Below, piece by piece: positions 33,902 to 42,658 of a DNA stretch of 49,971 nucleotides. Position 1 is the first letter of the stretch. Each line of letters begins with the position of its first letter. The notes under the pieces were generated by a model. It did not search any database. It worked only from the letters and a program-made list of their open reading frames with translations, and was not told where the DNA came from. The position numbers were made by a program, and so were the translations under genes. Source of the DNA: Korarchaeum sp964519515 (GTDB lineage: Archaea > Korarchaeota > Korarchaeia > Korarchaeales > Korarchaeaceae); assembly GCA_964519515.1 (NCBI GenBank), contig CAZFIJ010000075.1, forward strand, positions 1 to 49,971, given 5' to 3'.

Positions 33902-35419
33902 ATGCTGCCATCTCAACTGCTCAGGGGGAAGGTGGTCGGAGGGAAGCTCTCGCTCAAGTGGGCCCTGGGTAGTGAGGAGGAACTCGAGCTAGCTGATGAT
34001 CTGATAAGGATCTTCAGGATCGGGAGGGAGCTCAAGGAGATAGAGGAGGAAGAGGAGGAGATAGAGGACTATTACTCAGGTTTATTCGATTACAAGCTCG
34101 TGAGGGGCTTATACATCATATTACTGAGGAAGGGGAGGTTCGAGAGACCTAAGAGCGCTCTAGACCCGTTGGAAGTCAGGAAGAGAGTTTACATGATCGT
34201 GAATCGGGAGTATCATGGCTTCGTCAGATATGAGGAGAGAGGTGATGCGATAAGGAGAGCTGCTGAGGAGATGGGAGTGAAGGAGGATGATTTAGAGAGG
34301 TCTTTATGGTCCGATTTTGAGTTAAAACTCGTTGATTTCGATAAACCTGAGCCAGAAGATTTACTGAAGGAGTACAACTTGGCTCTACTCCAGACAGCTT
34401 TATTCAAGTCCTCGAGGATGCGTGTGCTCACTTCCTCCTCGGGAGGGGAGGTGAAACGCTTGCTGAGAGCTCTCAAGGGCTTGGGCCTCATGTACACAGC
34501 TAGCAAGAGGGATAAGCTAGAGCTCACTATAGACGGCCCAGCATCGATACTCAAGCTCACCACTAAGTACGGAGTGGCTATGGCTAAGCTAATCCCATTC
34601 ATAGTGAAGATGAGCGATTGGGATCTGAGGGCTGAGATCCTGAGGAGGAAGATGATAAGATTGGAGGTCTCTCATGAGATGAGGCATCTCTTCCCTGAGT
34701 CAGAGGCTACTATCGATTACGATAGCTCTATCGAGAGGGAATTCCCCCAGATATGCCCAGGAGGGTGGAAGGTCTATAGGGAGCCGGAGCCCCTGATATC
34801 GGGCAACTCGATCTTGATACCTGATTTCATGCTAGAGAAGGGGAGGATCAAGATATACGTAGAGATAATGGGGTTCTGGACACCCGAGTACGTCGAGAGG
34901 AAGGTAGAGAAGTTGAAGGACGTTAAGGAACCGCTCCTTATAATAGCTAGGAGGGACCTCATGTGCTCGAGGGTTGAGAAGATCAAGAAGGACATCCTAT
35001 ACTTCGACAGGAAGATAGATCCGATAGAGTTAGCTAAGAAGCTCAAGGAGATAGAGGATAGATATTGGTCCGATGAGAGGGATAGGATCAAGGAAGAGAT
35101 AGTTAACTTGAGGATAGATGGTAAATTCTTAGAGGTGAGCGAACTGAAATCTATCTTAGGGATAACGGAAGCTCAACTCAGGGAGGTCTGCTGTCCGGAG
35201 GGCTTCGAGTTGATAGGGGATTACTTGATCTCGAGCGAGGCGATCTCATCCCTTAGGGAGGAAGTCATGAGGAGGAGGCCAGCTAAAGTCGGGGAACTGA
35301 AGATGATATTAGCTGATATGGGACTTCCCCCGGAGATAGCTACGTACGTCCCTGAGAGGATGGGGATTAAAGTATCGTGGAGCTCCTTAGATGAGGATAG
35401 CGCTGATTTAATGTATTGA
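33902..35419 (+). CDS. bax1: Bax1 nuclease (XPB partner, DUF790)
   Basis: A 505-residue homologue of archaeal Bax1, which binds XPB and cuts 3' of bubbles or splayed ends. The N-terminus MLPSQLLRGKVVGGKL is typical. The middle helical region (150-260) includes EYNLALLQTALFKSSRMRV. The nuclease core is LIPDFML (Asp308) followed by IKIYVEIMGFWTPEYVERKVEKL (Glu321 and conserved Arg/Lys), then LLIIARRDL. The C-terminus has a helix-hairpin-like region. It starts 24 bases after xpb, in the same operon. Confidence 0.9.
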   Translation: MLPSQLLRGKVVGGKLSLKWALGSEEELELADDLIRIFRIGRELKEIEEEEEEIEDYYSGLFDYKLVRGLYIILLRKGRFERPKSALDPLEVRKRVYMIVNREYHGFVRYEERGDAIRRAAEEMGVKEDDLERSLWSDFELKLVDFDKPEPEDLLKEYNLALLQTALFKSSRMRVLTSSSGGEVKRLLRALKGLGLMYTASKRDKLELTIDGPASILKLTTKYGVAMAKLIPFIVKMSDWDLRAEILRRKMIRLEVSHEMRHLFPESEATIDYDSSIEREFPQICPGGWKVYREPEPLISGNSILIPDFMLEKGRIKIYVEIMGFWTPEYVERKVEKLKDVKEPLLIIARRDLMCSRVEKIKKDILYFDRKIDPIELAKKLKEIEDRYWSDERDRIKEEIVNLRIDGKFLEVSELKSILGITEAQLREVCCPEGFELIGDYLISSEAISSLREEVMRRRPAKVGELKMILADMGLPPEIATYVPERMGIKVSWSSLDEDSADLMY

Positions 35420-35473
35420 AACTATTGATGACGATTAAAAGCATTAGCCCGTTCCCGTTACGAGGCGACCTAT

Positions 35474-38167
35474 ATGAAGCGGGCTCTCCTGATCTCAGCT
35501 TTACTCATAGCGATCTTGATCTTCGCAAGTCACCCACTCATGGAAGCTCAGCGGAAAGTGAGTTGCGTCTTAGTATACTATCATAGCAAACCTATCCCTC
35601 CCGAGATCCTCAAGACGCATGATTGGATCATAGTGGACCCAGATAATCCATACGTAAAGCCCAAGAGCGGGAGAGCGAAGCTCATAGCTTATATAAGTGT
35701 GGGGGAGATAGAGGATTACAGGAGTTACTTCGATGAGATAAAGAAGTATGCGATCGGCTATAACCCAGTTTGGGGATCTTATGTAGCTGATGTGAGGAAT
35801 CCTGAGTACAGGAGGTTCTTGTTAGAGAGAGTAGCTAAATCTATAGTTGAGAGGGGTTTCGATGGCTTCCTCTTAGATACTCTAGATTCCTACAAGTTAG
35901 TCGCGAAGGAGAGTGAGGAAAAGAGTTTCGTGGATGCTCTAGTTGATTTCGTGGTAACTCTGAAGAAGAAATATCCGGATAAGCTCATAGTGATAAATAG
36001 GGGATTCGAGATATTCGATTACGTTCAACAGTACGTAGATGGCTTCCTCTTCGAGGACCTCTTCAGGGGGTTGGATGAGGACCTGAATTACGTTTTGGTG
36101 AGTGAGGAGGAGAGATCTTATTACTTAGATAAGTTGAGATACATAAATGAGAAGGTCCCAGTCATAATCGTGGATTACGTAGATCCTAGGGATAGGGAAG
36201 AAGCTATTAAGGTGATGAAGGCCATATTGGAGCTCGGCTTCGTACCCTATATAGCTGATAGAGAGCTATCTGAAGTAGGGGTGAACCCGTGCACCTCGGG
36301 GCTCGCTCCAACTGAGCCCAAGGTACTCATATACTTCGACCCTAGGTACGGGAGCAATTGGATAAGGAGCCCAGAGGAGTACAAAGAATATCTCTCATCT
36401 ATATTCGATGAATATAACGTGAATTATGAGGTAGTAGATGCTGATTCTCTCGCGAAAATATTATCAGCTGGCGAGAAAGTTATATTGATCCCCACGAGTG
36501 ATGTCCTGCCTGATACAGTCTGGGACGGGACCGGGGATAGCCTAATAGTGAGGTGGTTGAGGAAGGGAGGGACTATCGTATGGACTGGGGATTGGGAGTT
36601 CTATTACATAGGGCATAAGGGATGGATCGAGCGTAAAGCTGGGATAGAGGAAGTTCCTTTCGGGAGGAGAGTCACCTCAGATAGAGCAGTTCAAGTCAGA
36701 GTCACTGAAGCCGGGAGGAAGTACATACCCAGCCTGAGGGGATTCGAGAGCATGAGGCCCTTCATAGCTCGGGAAATGCTAATAGAAGCTTATGGTGAAT
36801 CTGGCGGGGCTTTCGATCCCGCAGCTATGAGAGTGGGAGATGGGACCTTCATAAAGGTCGCATCCTCGACAGATTCGCTCGGGTTCCTCTACGTAGCTGA
36901 GCTCGTCCTCAACAAATTCTACGGTTTGGGAGTTAAGCTATCTGAGGAGCCCCGAGTGACTTTCTGCGGTATAGTCTACATACTCCCCTCTAAGGCCTCC
37001 TCCCCCAAGTGGCAGAGGGAGTACGGCGATAGGATATATTTCTACGTTAAGGAGAACTTATCAAAATATATCAAACTAATAGATGAAGATTTAAAGATAA
37101 TATCATCAGCCGGTTATAACTTCGTAATATTATTGATACCTTTAGATAATGACCCTCAATTCCTGAGGAACCTCGAGTTAATGGATGAGCTCGCTCGGGA
37201 GAGGGGGCTCGGGATATTCTACGCTATACTCCCGAAGGAGAAGTATGGAAGGGAGTGGGATTACCTCTCAAAAGGAAGTAGAGTGAATTCAGCTCTCCTG
37301 AAGTTCATGAATTTCCTATCGGATCTCAAATCGACTCAAGGCATAGCGGTCTGGTACGGTTGGAAGGACAGGAGGTTCGATCCCGGGGAGATAAGGGAGT
37401 TCTACTTATCCCTCCCGGAGAGGATCAAGAGGATTTACTGGGTTTGGCTCGATGAGGCTTATGTAGTTGAAGCTGTGAGAGCGGGGCTCCCCTATGATAC
37501 GCCTGTGGTGACGGAGCTATATGACCCCCTCAGGTTAGCTTTGTACATCAGGGCCTTCGAGAAGCAGATCGTAGTGACGGGCATATGGGACGCTGAGAGC
37601 TCTTCTTCTTGGTCGGAGAGGATGAGGGAGAAGCTGGGGCTGGGAGCTAGCGGGAGGATAGTTGGCGTATGGATATTCGACGACACTAACGATGGCTCCG
37701 GGGAGAAGTACAGAGCTTACATAAATGGGAAGCTCTCCAGCCCCATGAAGTTAGAGAGGATAGGGGACGCTCTGATAATCCCATCTTTCAGCGTGGAGTC
37801 TGAAGTAGACCTTGAGATAGTGAGAAAACACTTTCCGAATGCTTTGATATCGAATGGAGGAATTATAGTTGTTGGAGGACCTCACTCCAATAGATGGAGC
37901 AAGATAAAATGGGTATCGTTCACGAGAGATTCGATGATAGTGAACGGGACTGAGTACAAGAGTGTGTGGGGTAAGACGGATCATTGCTTAGTGAAATTGA
38001 GTAACGGAAGGGTCTACGTGATGGGGACCCACAGGTTCGGGACTGAGGCTTGCTCGATGATCCTACCTGAATTGGGGCAGCTTAACTACGCTATAGCTCA
38101 ATGGATGGATAAGAACGGGAACGGTACCGTGGATAGAGATGAGATAAAGGTACTGAGAAGTGGTTAA
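35474..38167 (+). CDS. large secreted glycosidase-like multidomain protein
   Basis: An 897-residue protein with a signal peptide (residues 1-25). Residues 30-275 resemble GH114/TM1410-type TIM barrels (endo-polygalactosaminidase relatives): LIAYISVGEIEDYRSYF, GFDGFLLDTLDSY, VINRGFEIF, VDGFLFEDLF, each with acidic residues at strand ends. Residues 285-500 are a Rossmann or glutamine-amidotransferase-like insert (VILIPTSDVLPDTVW, RKGGTIVWTGDWEFYYIG). Residues 505-740 look like a second barrel (YGWKDRRFDPGEIREF, WVWLDEAY). The C-terminal S-layer-like domain ends in an EF-hand-type loop, DKNGNGTVDRDE. Probably acts outside the cell on polysaccharide; substrate unknown. Confidence 0.72.
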   Translation: MKRALLISALLIAILIFASHPLMEAQRKVSCVLVYYHSKPIPPEILKTHDWIIVDPDNPYVKPKSGRAKLIAYISVGEIEDYRSYFDEIKKYAIGYNPVWGSYVADVRNPEYRRFLLERVAKSIVERGFDGFLLDTLDSYKLVAKESEEKSFVDALVDFVVTLKKKYPDKLIVINRGFEIFDYVQQYVDGFLFEDLFRGLDEDLNYVLVSEEERSYYLDKLRYINEKVPVIIVDYVDPRDREEAIKVMKAILELGFVPYIADRELSEVGVNPCTSGLAPTEPKVLIYFDPRYGSNWIRSPEEYKEYLSSIFDEYNVNYEVVDADSLAKILSAGEKVILIPTSDVLPDTVWDGTGDSLIVRWLRKGGTIVWTGDWEFYYIGHKGWIERKAGIEEVPFGRRVTSDRAVQVRVTEAGRKYIPSLRGFESMRPFIAREMLIEAYGESGGAFDPAAMRVGDGTFIKVASSTDSLGFLYVAELVLNKFYGLGVKLSEEPRVTFCGIVYILPSKASSPKWQREYGDRIYFYVKENLSKYIKLIDEDLKIISSAGYNFVILLIPLDNDPQFLRNLELMDELARERGLGIFYAILPKEKYGREWDYLSKGSRVNSALLKFMNFLSDLKSTQGIAVWYGWKDRRFDPGEIREFYLSLPERIKRIYWVWLDEAYVVEAVRAGLPYDTPVVTELYDPLRLALYIRAFEKQIVVTGIWDAESSSSWSERMREKLGLGASGRIVGVWIFDDTNDGSGEKYRAYINGKLSSPMKLERIGDALIIPSFSVESEVDLEIVRKHFPNALISNGGIIVVGGPHSNRWSKIKWVSFTRDSMIVNGTEYKSVWGKTDHCLVKLSNGRVYVMGTHRFGTEACSMILPELGQLNYAIAQWMDKNGNGTVDRDEIKVLRSG

Positions 38168-38171
38168 GGAA

Positions 38172-38678
38172 CTATCTCCTCAATCTGAATATCCTCAACT
38201 TGGGCTTCTTCGTCTCGATAGGCTCTAGTATCAGCTTCAGAGGTATCTCCTTCCTCAGAACTAAGTCTATCACTGAGCTGAGTTGGAACAGCACCTCCTC
38301 CTGCTCGCTAGATTCTATAGCCCCTGGCCTCACTCTCCTCACTTGATCTATAGCCGCTTTAGGAGTCATCCCCTTGAATATCAAGTAAGCTGCAGCTACA
38401 GTGCCCGCTCTCCCCACTCCAGCGAAACAATGAATAGCTACCGGCTTCCCTTTAGTGGCCCTCGAGGAGATCCATGTGAGTAAATCTATCAATTCCCTGA
38501 TATCAGGAGCGCCTTTAGGCTCCACCGGTAGGAAGTAGAATTCCATACCCTCTGAAATTACATTAGCTTCATACGTGAGTATGCCTCCCCAGAACGGGTG
38601 TATCTCCCTCTCCGTCGCTAAGCAAACGATAGCCCTTATCCCCAGAGATTTAATTACCTTTATGTCCTCTTTCTTCAC
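38172..38678 (-). CDS. dual-specificity protein phosphatase, N-terminus out of frame
   Basis: A cysteine-dependent phosphatase: the P-loop IHCFAGVGRAGT supplies the HCx5R motif, and the general-acid Asp region lies upstream around FLPVEPKGAPDIREL. The first usable start in this frame is the GTG at 38678 (168 residues). However, the 20 codons before it, back to the TAA of rubredoxin, encode WVIPNEIAISRIPVK, which looks like the normal N-terminus of these phosphatases. Removing one G from the G5 run at 38733-38737 joins an ATG overlapping the rubredoxin stop to this frame. So the gene is either shortened, frameshifted, or misread at one base. It follows rubredoxin in one operon. Confidence 0.8.
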   Translation of the reverse strand: MKKEDIKVIKSLGIRAIVCLATEREIHPFWGGILTYEANVISEGMEFYFLPVEPKGAPDIRELIDLLTWISSRATKGKPVAIHCFAGVGRAGTVAAAYLIFKGMTPKAAIDQVRRVRPGAIESSEQEEVLFQLSSVIDLVLRKEIPLKLILEPIETKKPKLRIFRLRR

Positions 38679-38738
38679 TGGGATCCTCGATATAGCTATC
38701 TCGTTCGGGATAACCCACGTTATCAGATCGATCCCCCA

Positions 38739-38915
38739 TTACCACTCCATATCCTCATCTATTGGGTAGAACTGGCTCTTAGGAGCGCCACAGACGGGGC
38801 ATCTCCAACCTGGAGGGAGCTCCTTGAAGGGAGTACCGGGCTTAATTCCCCTGCTCTCATCCCCCTTCATGGGGTCATAGATGTATCCACATACGCCACA
38901 TTTATACCTTATCAT
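38739..38915 (-). CDS. rubredoxin
   Basis: A 58-residue one-iron electron carrier. The four Cys ligands are Cys6 and Cys9 (YKCGVCGYIYDP) and Cys39 and Cys42 (WRCPVCGAPKSQF). ATG 38915 is preferred to the upstream in-frame start at 38930, as the minus-strand TATA-like AATTTATAATG (38937-38947) fits a leaderless start there and the family begins with this segment. It would serve oxygen or peroxide detoxification reductases, in keeping with the ferritin-like genes in the window. Confidence 0.95.
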   Translation of the reverse strand: MIRYKCGVCGYIYDPMKGDESRGIKPGTPFKELPPGWRCPVCGAPKSQFYPIDEDMEW

Positions 38916-38945
38916 AACGTTATATCGCACCTATACATTATAAAT

Positions 38946-40382
38946 TTATCTGGAGAGAGCTCTAGAGAGGGCTAGCTTCCTCACGAGCTCGCTCTGGTCA
39001 TTGGAGAGCTTAACTAATACTTCGAGTGGGGTAGATGGATTGAGAGCAACTGCCAGTCTTATCTCCTCATCTCTCTCCTCAGCGAACTTCTCAAGGATCT
39101 TAGCATTTGTACTCGGATCTAAGGCCATTCTCAATTTCATGAGGGGGGTGGGCCTCTCAGATAGCTTAGCCATGAGCTCCAGGTTCAATTTAGGGTTTAA
39201 GAGTAAAGCGTCTCTGACCTCTTCATTATCATCAGTTGCCAGTTTCCTCAGAACTTCAAAGCTCGTCCTAGGATCTGAAGCAGCCAAAATCCTCAAATAG
39301 ACATTAGCAGACTTTGCTAATTCGTCGAGGATTTCTGAAGTCGCATTAGGATTCATAGCTGCTGCGTTCTTTATCTCTAAGTTATCCGACCTGACTAAGC
39401 TTAAGAGCACATCCTTAGGACACTTCTTGTTCTCAGCTACAGTCAGCTTGATATCATCGCTGCCCTCCGCAGCTAACCTCCTCAGGATAGCCTCTGGAGC
39501 GTTCTGATTCGATGCTACAGCCTTAGGAAACTCCTCAGCTAATTTCATCAATATCTCAGGGGGAGAGGATGGGTTCGATGCGACAGCAGCCCTCACATTC
39601 GGGCTTGTATCTCTAGATAACTTCTCCAATAAATCCCTTGGGGCTGATGTATTAGATGCGACCCCTCTCCTCACCCACTCACTTTCATGATGAGCTAACA
39701 CCTCCAAGACCTCTTTCTTGACGGCAGGGTTCCTAGCTAAGGCTTCGAGGACATAGATCGATCCTTTATTCACCAACTTCTCCTGTATATCCTCTGAAAT
39801 CATCTTATTACTCGCGACAGACGCTCTAACGACCTCCTCACTGTCCTCAGCTAGAGCTCCCAGCAGATGAGCGGCTGATGGGTTAGAGGCGAGGGAGGCC
39901 CTGACCTCCGGGCACGGATCTTTAGATAAGTGAGATAGAGCTTCTATCGGCGTTTTCGGGTTGGAAGCAACGACCTTCCTGACGTCCTTACTCTTATCGA
40001 GCGATAAAATACTCAAAATCTCGGGATAACCTAATTCCGCTAGTTTAGCCCTGACCTCAGCCTGGGGGTCCCTCGAAAGTTCATCTAAAACGTCCCTGGG
40101 CACATTAGGGTTCTCAAGCACAGCCCCCCTGACACGCGGTGAGGGATCCCTCGAGAGCTCCCTGATCTTATCTGGGGGGCAATTCGGATGGGAAGCCACG
40201 TAGATCTTTATCCCCTCATCACCCGAATCAGCTAACTTATCGAGGGCCTCCGGAGGAGTCCTAGGGTTCTGAGCTAAGAGCCTCCATAACCCCTTGTCCT
40301 CGAGCTTGGAAATCGAGATGAGGAGTTCAGGCGGGGATCTCGGATTCGAGGCTACTTTCCTGAAGAGAGTCAGTTTCGGCAT
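38946..40382 (-). CDS. leucine-rich repeat variant (LRV) solenoid protein
   Basis: A 478-residue protein made almost wholly of about 18 tandem repeats of 23-27 residues with the consensus VRxAVASNPSTPxEVLxKLAxD (example VRAAVASNPSSPPEILMKL). This is the leucine-rich repeat variant, an alpha/3-10 helical solenoid. The N-terminal Cys cluster that binds Fe-S in the Azotobacter LRV protein is not seen. Such solenoids bind proteins; the partner is unknown. Minus-strand TATA-like CTTTAAATTTT near 40402-40413 puts transcription start at the ATG. Not part of the rubredoxin transcript by promoter evidence. Confidence 0.85.
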   Translation of the reverse strand: MPKLTLFRKVASNPRSPPELLISISKLEDKGLWRLLAQNPRTPPEALDKLADSGDEGIKIYVASHPNCPPDKIRELSRDPSPRVRGAVLENPNVPRDVLDELSRDPQAEVRAKLAELGYPEILSILSLDKSKDVRKVVASNPKTPIEALSHLSKDPCPEVRASLASNPSAAHLLGALAEDSEEVVRASVASNKMISEDIQEKLVNKGSIYVLEALARNPAVKKEVLEVLAHHESEWVRRGVASNTSAPRDLLEKLSRDTSPNVRAAVASNPSSPPEILMKLAEEFPKAVASNQNAPEAILRRLAAEGSDDIKLTVAENKKCPKDVLLSLVRSDNLEIKNAAAMNPNATSEILDELAKSANVYLRILAASDPRTSFEVLRKLATDDNEEVRDALLLNPKLNLELMAKLSERPTPLMKLRMALDPSTNAKILEKFAEERDEEIRLAVALNPSTPLEVLVKLSNDQSELVRKLALSRALSR

Positions 40383-40704
40383 ACGTATATGCGCACTTAC
40401 AAAATTTAAAGATTTGCGTATATTTCATGAATCTTTGTATGAGTAGAGCCCCCTCAGACCTTCAATTTTAATAAAAAATGTATACATCTCGCCCCTCAAG
40501 AACGTCAGTTTAATAAAGCATCTAAACAAGATCCACAGTCATTAAACATCCTTAAATGACTAACGGCTTAATTTCCCTAAATAAATTCTAACATTTCCCG
40601 CCTTGAGCTTGAAGAGCGGCCTCCAGTTTATTCGGGCATATTGCGAGCGATCCTGAGAGAAGCTCTAACATAAATTTTTTTCTTATGACTGCAGGGGATA
40701 CCTT
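40383..40704. other. intergenic region, 322 bases
   Basis: AT-rich spacer between divergent genes. It holds the LRV promoter at its left end and AACATAAATTTTTTT (about 40667-40682) as a TATA-like box for the SDR at its right end. No RNA or coding signal was recognised between them. Confidence 0.5.
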
Positions 40705-41445
40705 ATGTACCCGGATCTCCAGGGTAAGAGGGTAGTTATAACGGGAGCAGCTAGTGGCATAGGTCTAGCTACAGCGAGGAGGTTCGTCGAAGAGGGGTCC
40801 GAGGTCTTCATAATAGATGTGAATGAGGAAGGCCTGAAGAGAGTACTTAGAGAGAATCCGAGGATCTCTGGAGGGACAGTAGCTGATGTCTCATCCCCAG
40901 ATCAAGTAGCCAGAGCTTTCTCTGAAGTAGAAAGGGTGTTAGGGGGTTTAGATGTGTTAATAGCTAATGCTGGCATAAGTTACAGGACTCCCTTCTTGGA
41001 CATAAGTTATGAGGAGTGGAAGAGGGTCATAGATGTCAACTTGACAGGCGCTTTCCTATGCGCTAAGGAGGCGATAAGGATTATGGAGAAACAGAGAGAA
41101 GGAGTAATATTGTTCACGGCATCGACTAACGGTATGAGGGGTCATCCTTATTACGCTCACTATAACGCCTCTAAGGCGGGATTGATACTCTTAGCGAGGA
41201 CTCTAGCTCTCGAGTTCGCTCCTTGGCTCAGAGTAGTGGCTGTCTGCCCGGGCTACGTCCTCACTCCCATGCAACTAGCTGAGTACACCCCGGAGATGAT
41301 AGAGGAAGTCAATAAGACGATACCCATCGGGAGGCACGCATCCCCTGAGGAGATAGCTGCCCTCTTCGCCTTCCTAGCGAGCAAGGAGTCCTCTTACATA
41401 ACTGGGACTTGCGTAGTCATAGACGGCGGCGAGACCGCTAGATGA
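40705..41445 (+). CDS. SDR family oxidoreductase (FabG-like)
   Basis: A 246-residue short-chain dehydrogenase with TGAASGIG (13-20), an acidic beta-2 end (FIIDVNEEG) favouring NAD, NAG at LIANAGISY, catalytic Ser in FTASTNG and YNASKAG. The end YITGTCVVIDGGE is standard. Substrate cannot be told; 3-oxoacyl or sugar/alcohol dehydrogenase are both possible. It has its own promoter, and its stop abuts the stop of the convergent guaA gene with no spacer. Confidence 0.88.
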   Translation: MYPDLQGKRVVITGAASGIGLATARRFVEEGSEVFIIDVNEEGLKRVLRENPRISGGTVADVSSPDQVARAFSEVERVLGGLDVLIANAGISYRTPFLDISYEEWKRVIDVNLTGAFLCAKEAIRIMEKQREGVILFTASTNGMRGHPYYAHYNASKAGLILLARTLALEFAPWLRVVAVCPGYVLTPMQLAEYTPEMIEEVNKTIPIGRHASPEEIAALFAFLASKESSYITGTCVVIDGGETAR

Positions 41446-42387
41446 TCACTCGAACTCTATAGTCGCGGGAGGCTTATCCGTTACATCGTAGAGGACTCTA
41501 GAGACCTCAGGAACTTCCGATATTATCTTAATCGAGATCCTCCTGAGCCTCTCGTAGGGCACCTCGACGAATCTAGCGCTCATAGCGTCCTCTGATGAGA
41601 CCACCCTCAGAGCCACTATATAGCCGTAAACTCTCTTCCCGTCCCTTATCCCAGTCGCTCTCATATCTAAGAGGACAGCGAAACTCTGGAAGGACTCTAT
41701 GTCTGATGTCTCCTCCTCGACAATCTCAGTCACCTTCCTGAGGAGCTCCAGCTTCTCCCAAGTCACCTCCCCTAATATCCTTATCGCTAACCCCGGTCCA
41801 GGGAAAGGCTTCCTCTCGCATACCTCAGCCGGTAGCCCGAGCTCCCTAGCTACTATCCTGACTTGTGGCTTGTAGAGGTCTTTTATAGGTTCTATAAGCT
41901 TGAACCCGTACTTATCCGCTATCCCGAGCTCCTCGAGGACGTTATGCTGGGTCTTTATGCCCCCGATTGTCTCTACTACATCGGCAGCTATAGTCCCTTG
42001 AACTAAATACTTCGCGTCTATCTCCCTGATTATCCTCCCTAAGACCGTGTAAAATGCCTCCCTGAACGCTTTTCTCTTCTCTTCTGCATCTACTTTACCC
42101 TTCAAAGCTTCTAGAACATCTTTCTTAGCGTCATAAATGAATGCAGATAAGCCGAGCTCGTTCAAGATTTTCAGGACTCTCTCAGGCTCACCCTTCCTCC
42201 TCAAGCCATCGTCTATGTAAACAGCTTTTATAGGCCTCCCTAAGGCTCTAGCAACTAATACAGCAGATACTGTACTATCTACACCACCAGAACATGCTGC
42301 TAGGACTTTATCGCTCTCTTCAGGCCTCAAAATCTCCCTTATATCTCTCAACTTGGACTCTATGTACTCCTCAGGATCGAACTGCAT
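41446..42387 (-). CDS. guaAB: GMP synthase ATP-pyrophosphatase subunit (GuaA subunit B)
   Basis: A 313-residue subunit that adenylates XMP and aminates it to GMP; in archaea the glutaminase is a separate protein, not present here. It has the PP-loop SGGVDS (33-38), VYIDDGLRRKGE, LVQGTIAADVVET, GLKTQHNV-like GIKTQHNV, KPFPGPGLAIRILGE and the C-terminal dimerisation domain ending VLYDVTDKPPATIEFE. ATG 42387 is preferred to the upstream 42408, since minus-strand TATA-like ATTTTAAATGG (42404-42414) lies about 23 bases before it. Confidence 0.95.
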   Translation of the reverse strand: MQFDPEEYIESKLRDIREILRPEESDKVLAACSGGVDSTVSAVLVARALGRPIKAVYIDDGLRRKGEPERVLKILNELGLSAFIYDAKKDVLEALKGKVDAEEKRKAFREAFYTVLGRIIREIDAKYLVQGTIAADVVETIGGIKTQHNVLEELGIADKYGFKLIEPIKDLYKPQVRIVARELGLPAEVCERKPFPGPGLAIRILGEVTWEKLELLRKVTEIVEEETSDIESFQSFAVLLDMRATGIRDGKRVYGYIVALRVVSSEDAMSARFVEVPYERLRRISIKIISEVPEVSRVLYDVTDKPPATIEFE

Positions 42388-42658
42388 AATGAGACTTCGA
42401 GGTCCCATTTAAAATCCTTGCCCTGAGTTCCGATGAGCTCAAGGTCCTAGCGCCGCTCCGGATCTCGAACTCCCATCTACTTCACTCAGTTGGACTGAGC
42501 ATCTACCATCTTCCCGTTAGCGATCCTCCGTGAGCTCTCACTCGAGCGACTTGATCTCGGGTCCCTCGGGCTATCCAGCTCTCTACTAACATTTATTAAA
42601 GATAAGCTGATAGCGCCCGGGGGAGATCATAGGGAGAAGGGCCGTCCTATTTACGCTT

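Noticed and set aside
42430..42500. T-loop-like CTCGAAC in the spacer before the hydrolase
   Set aside because: No acceptor, D or anticodon stem can be paired around it, so no tRNA is called.
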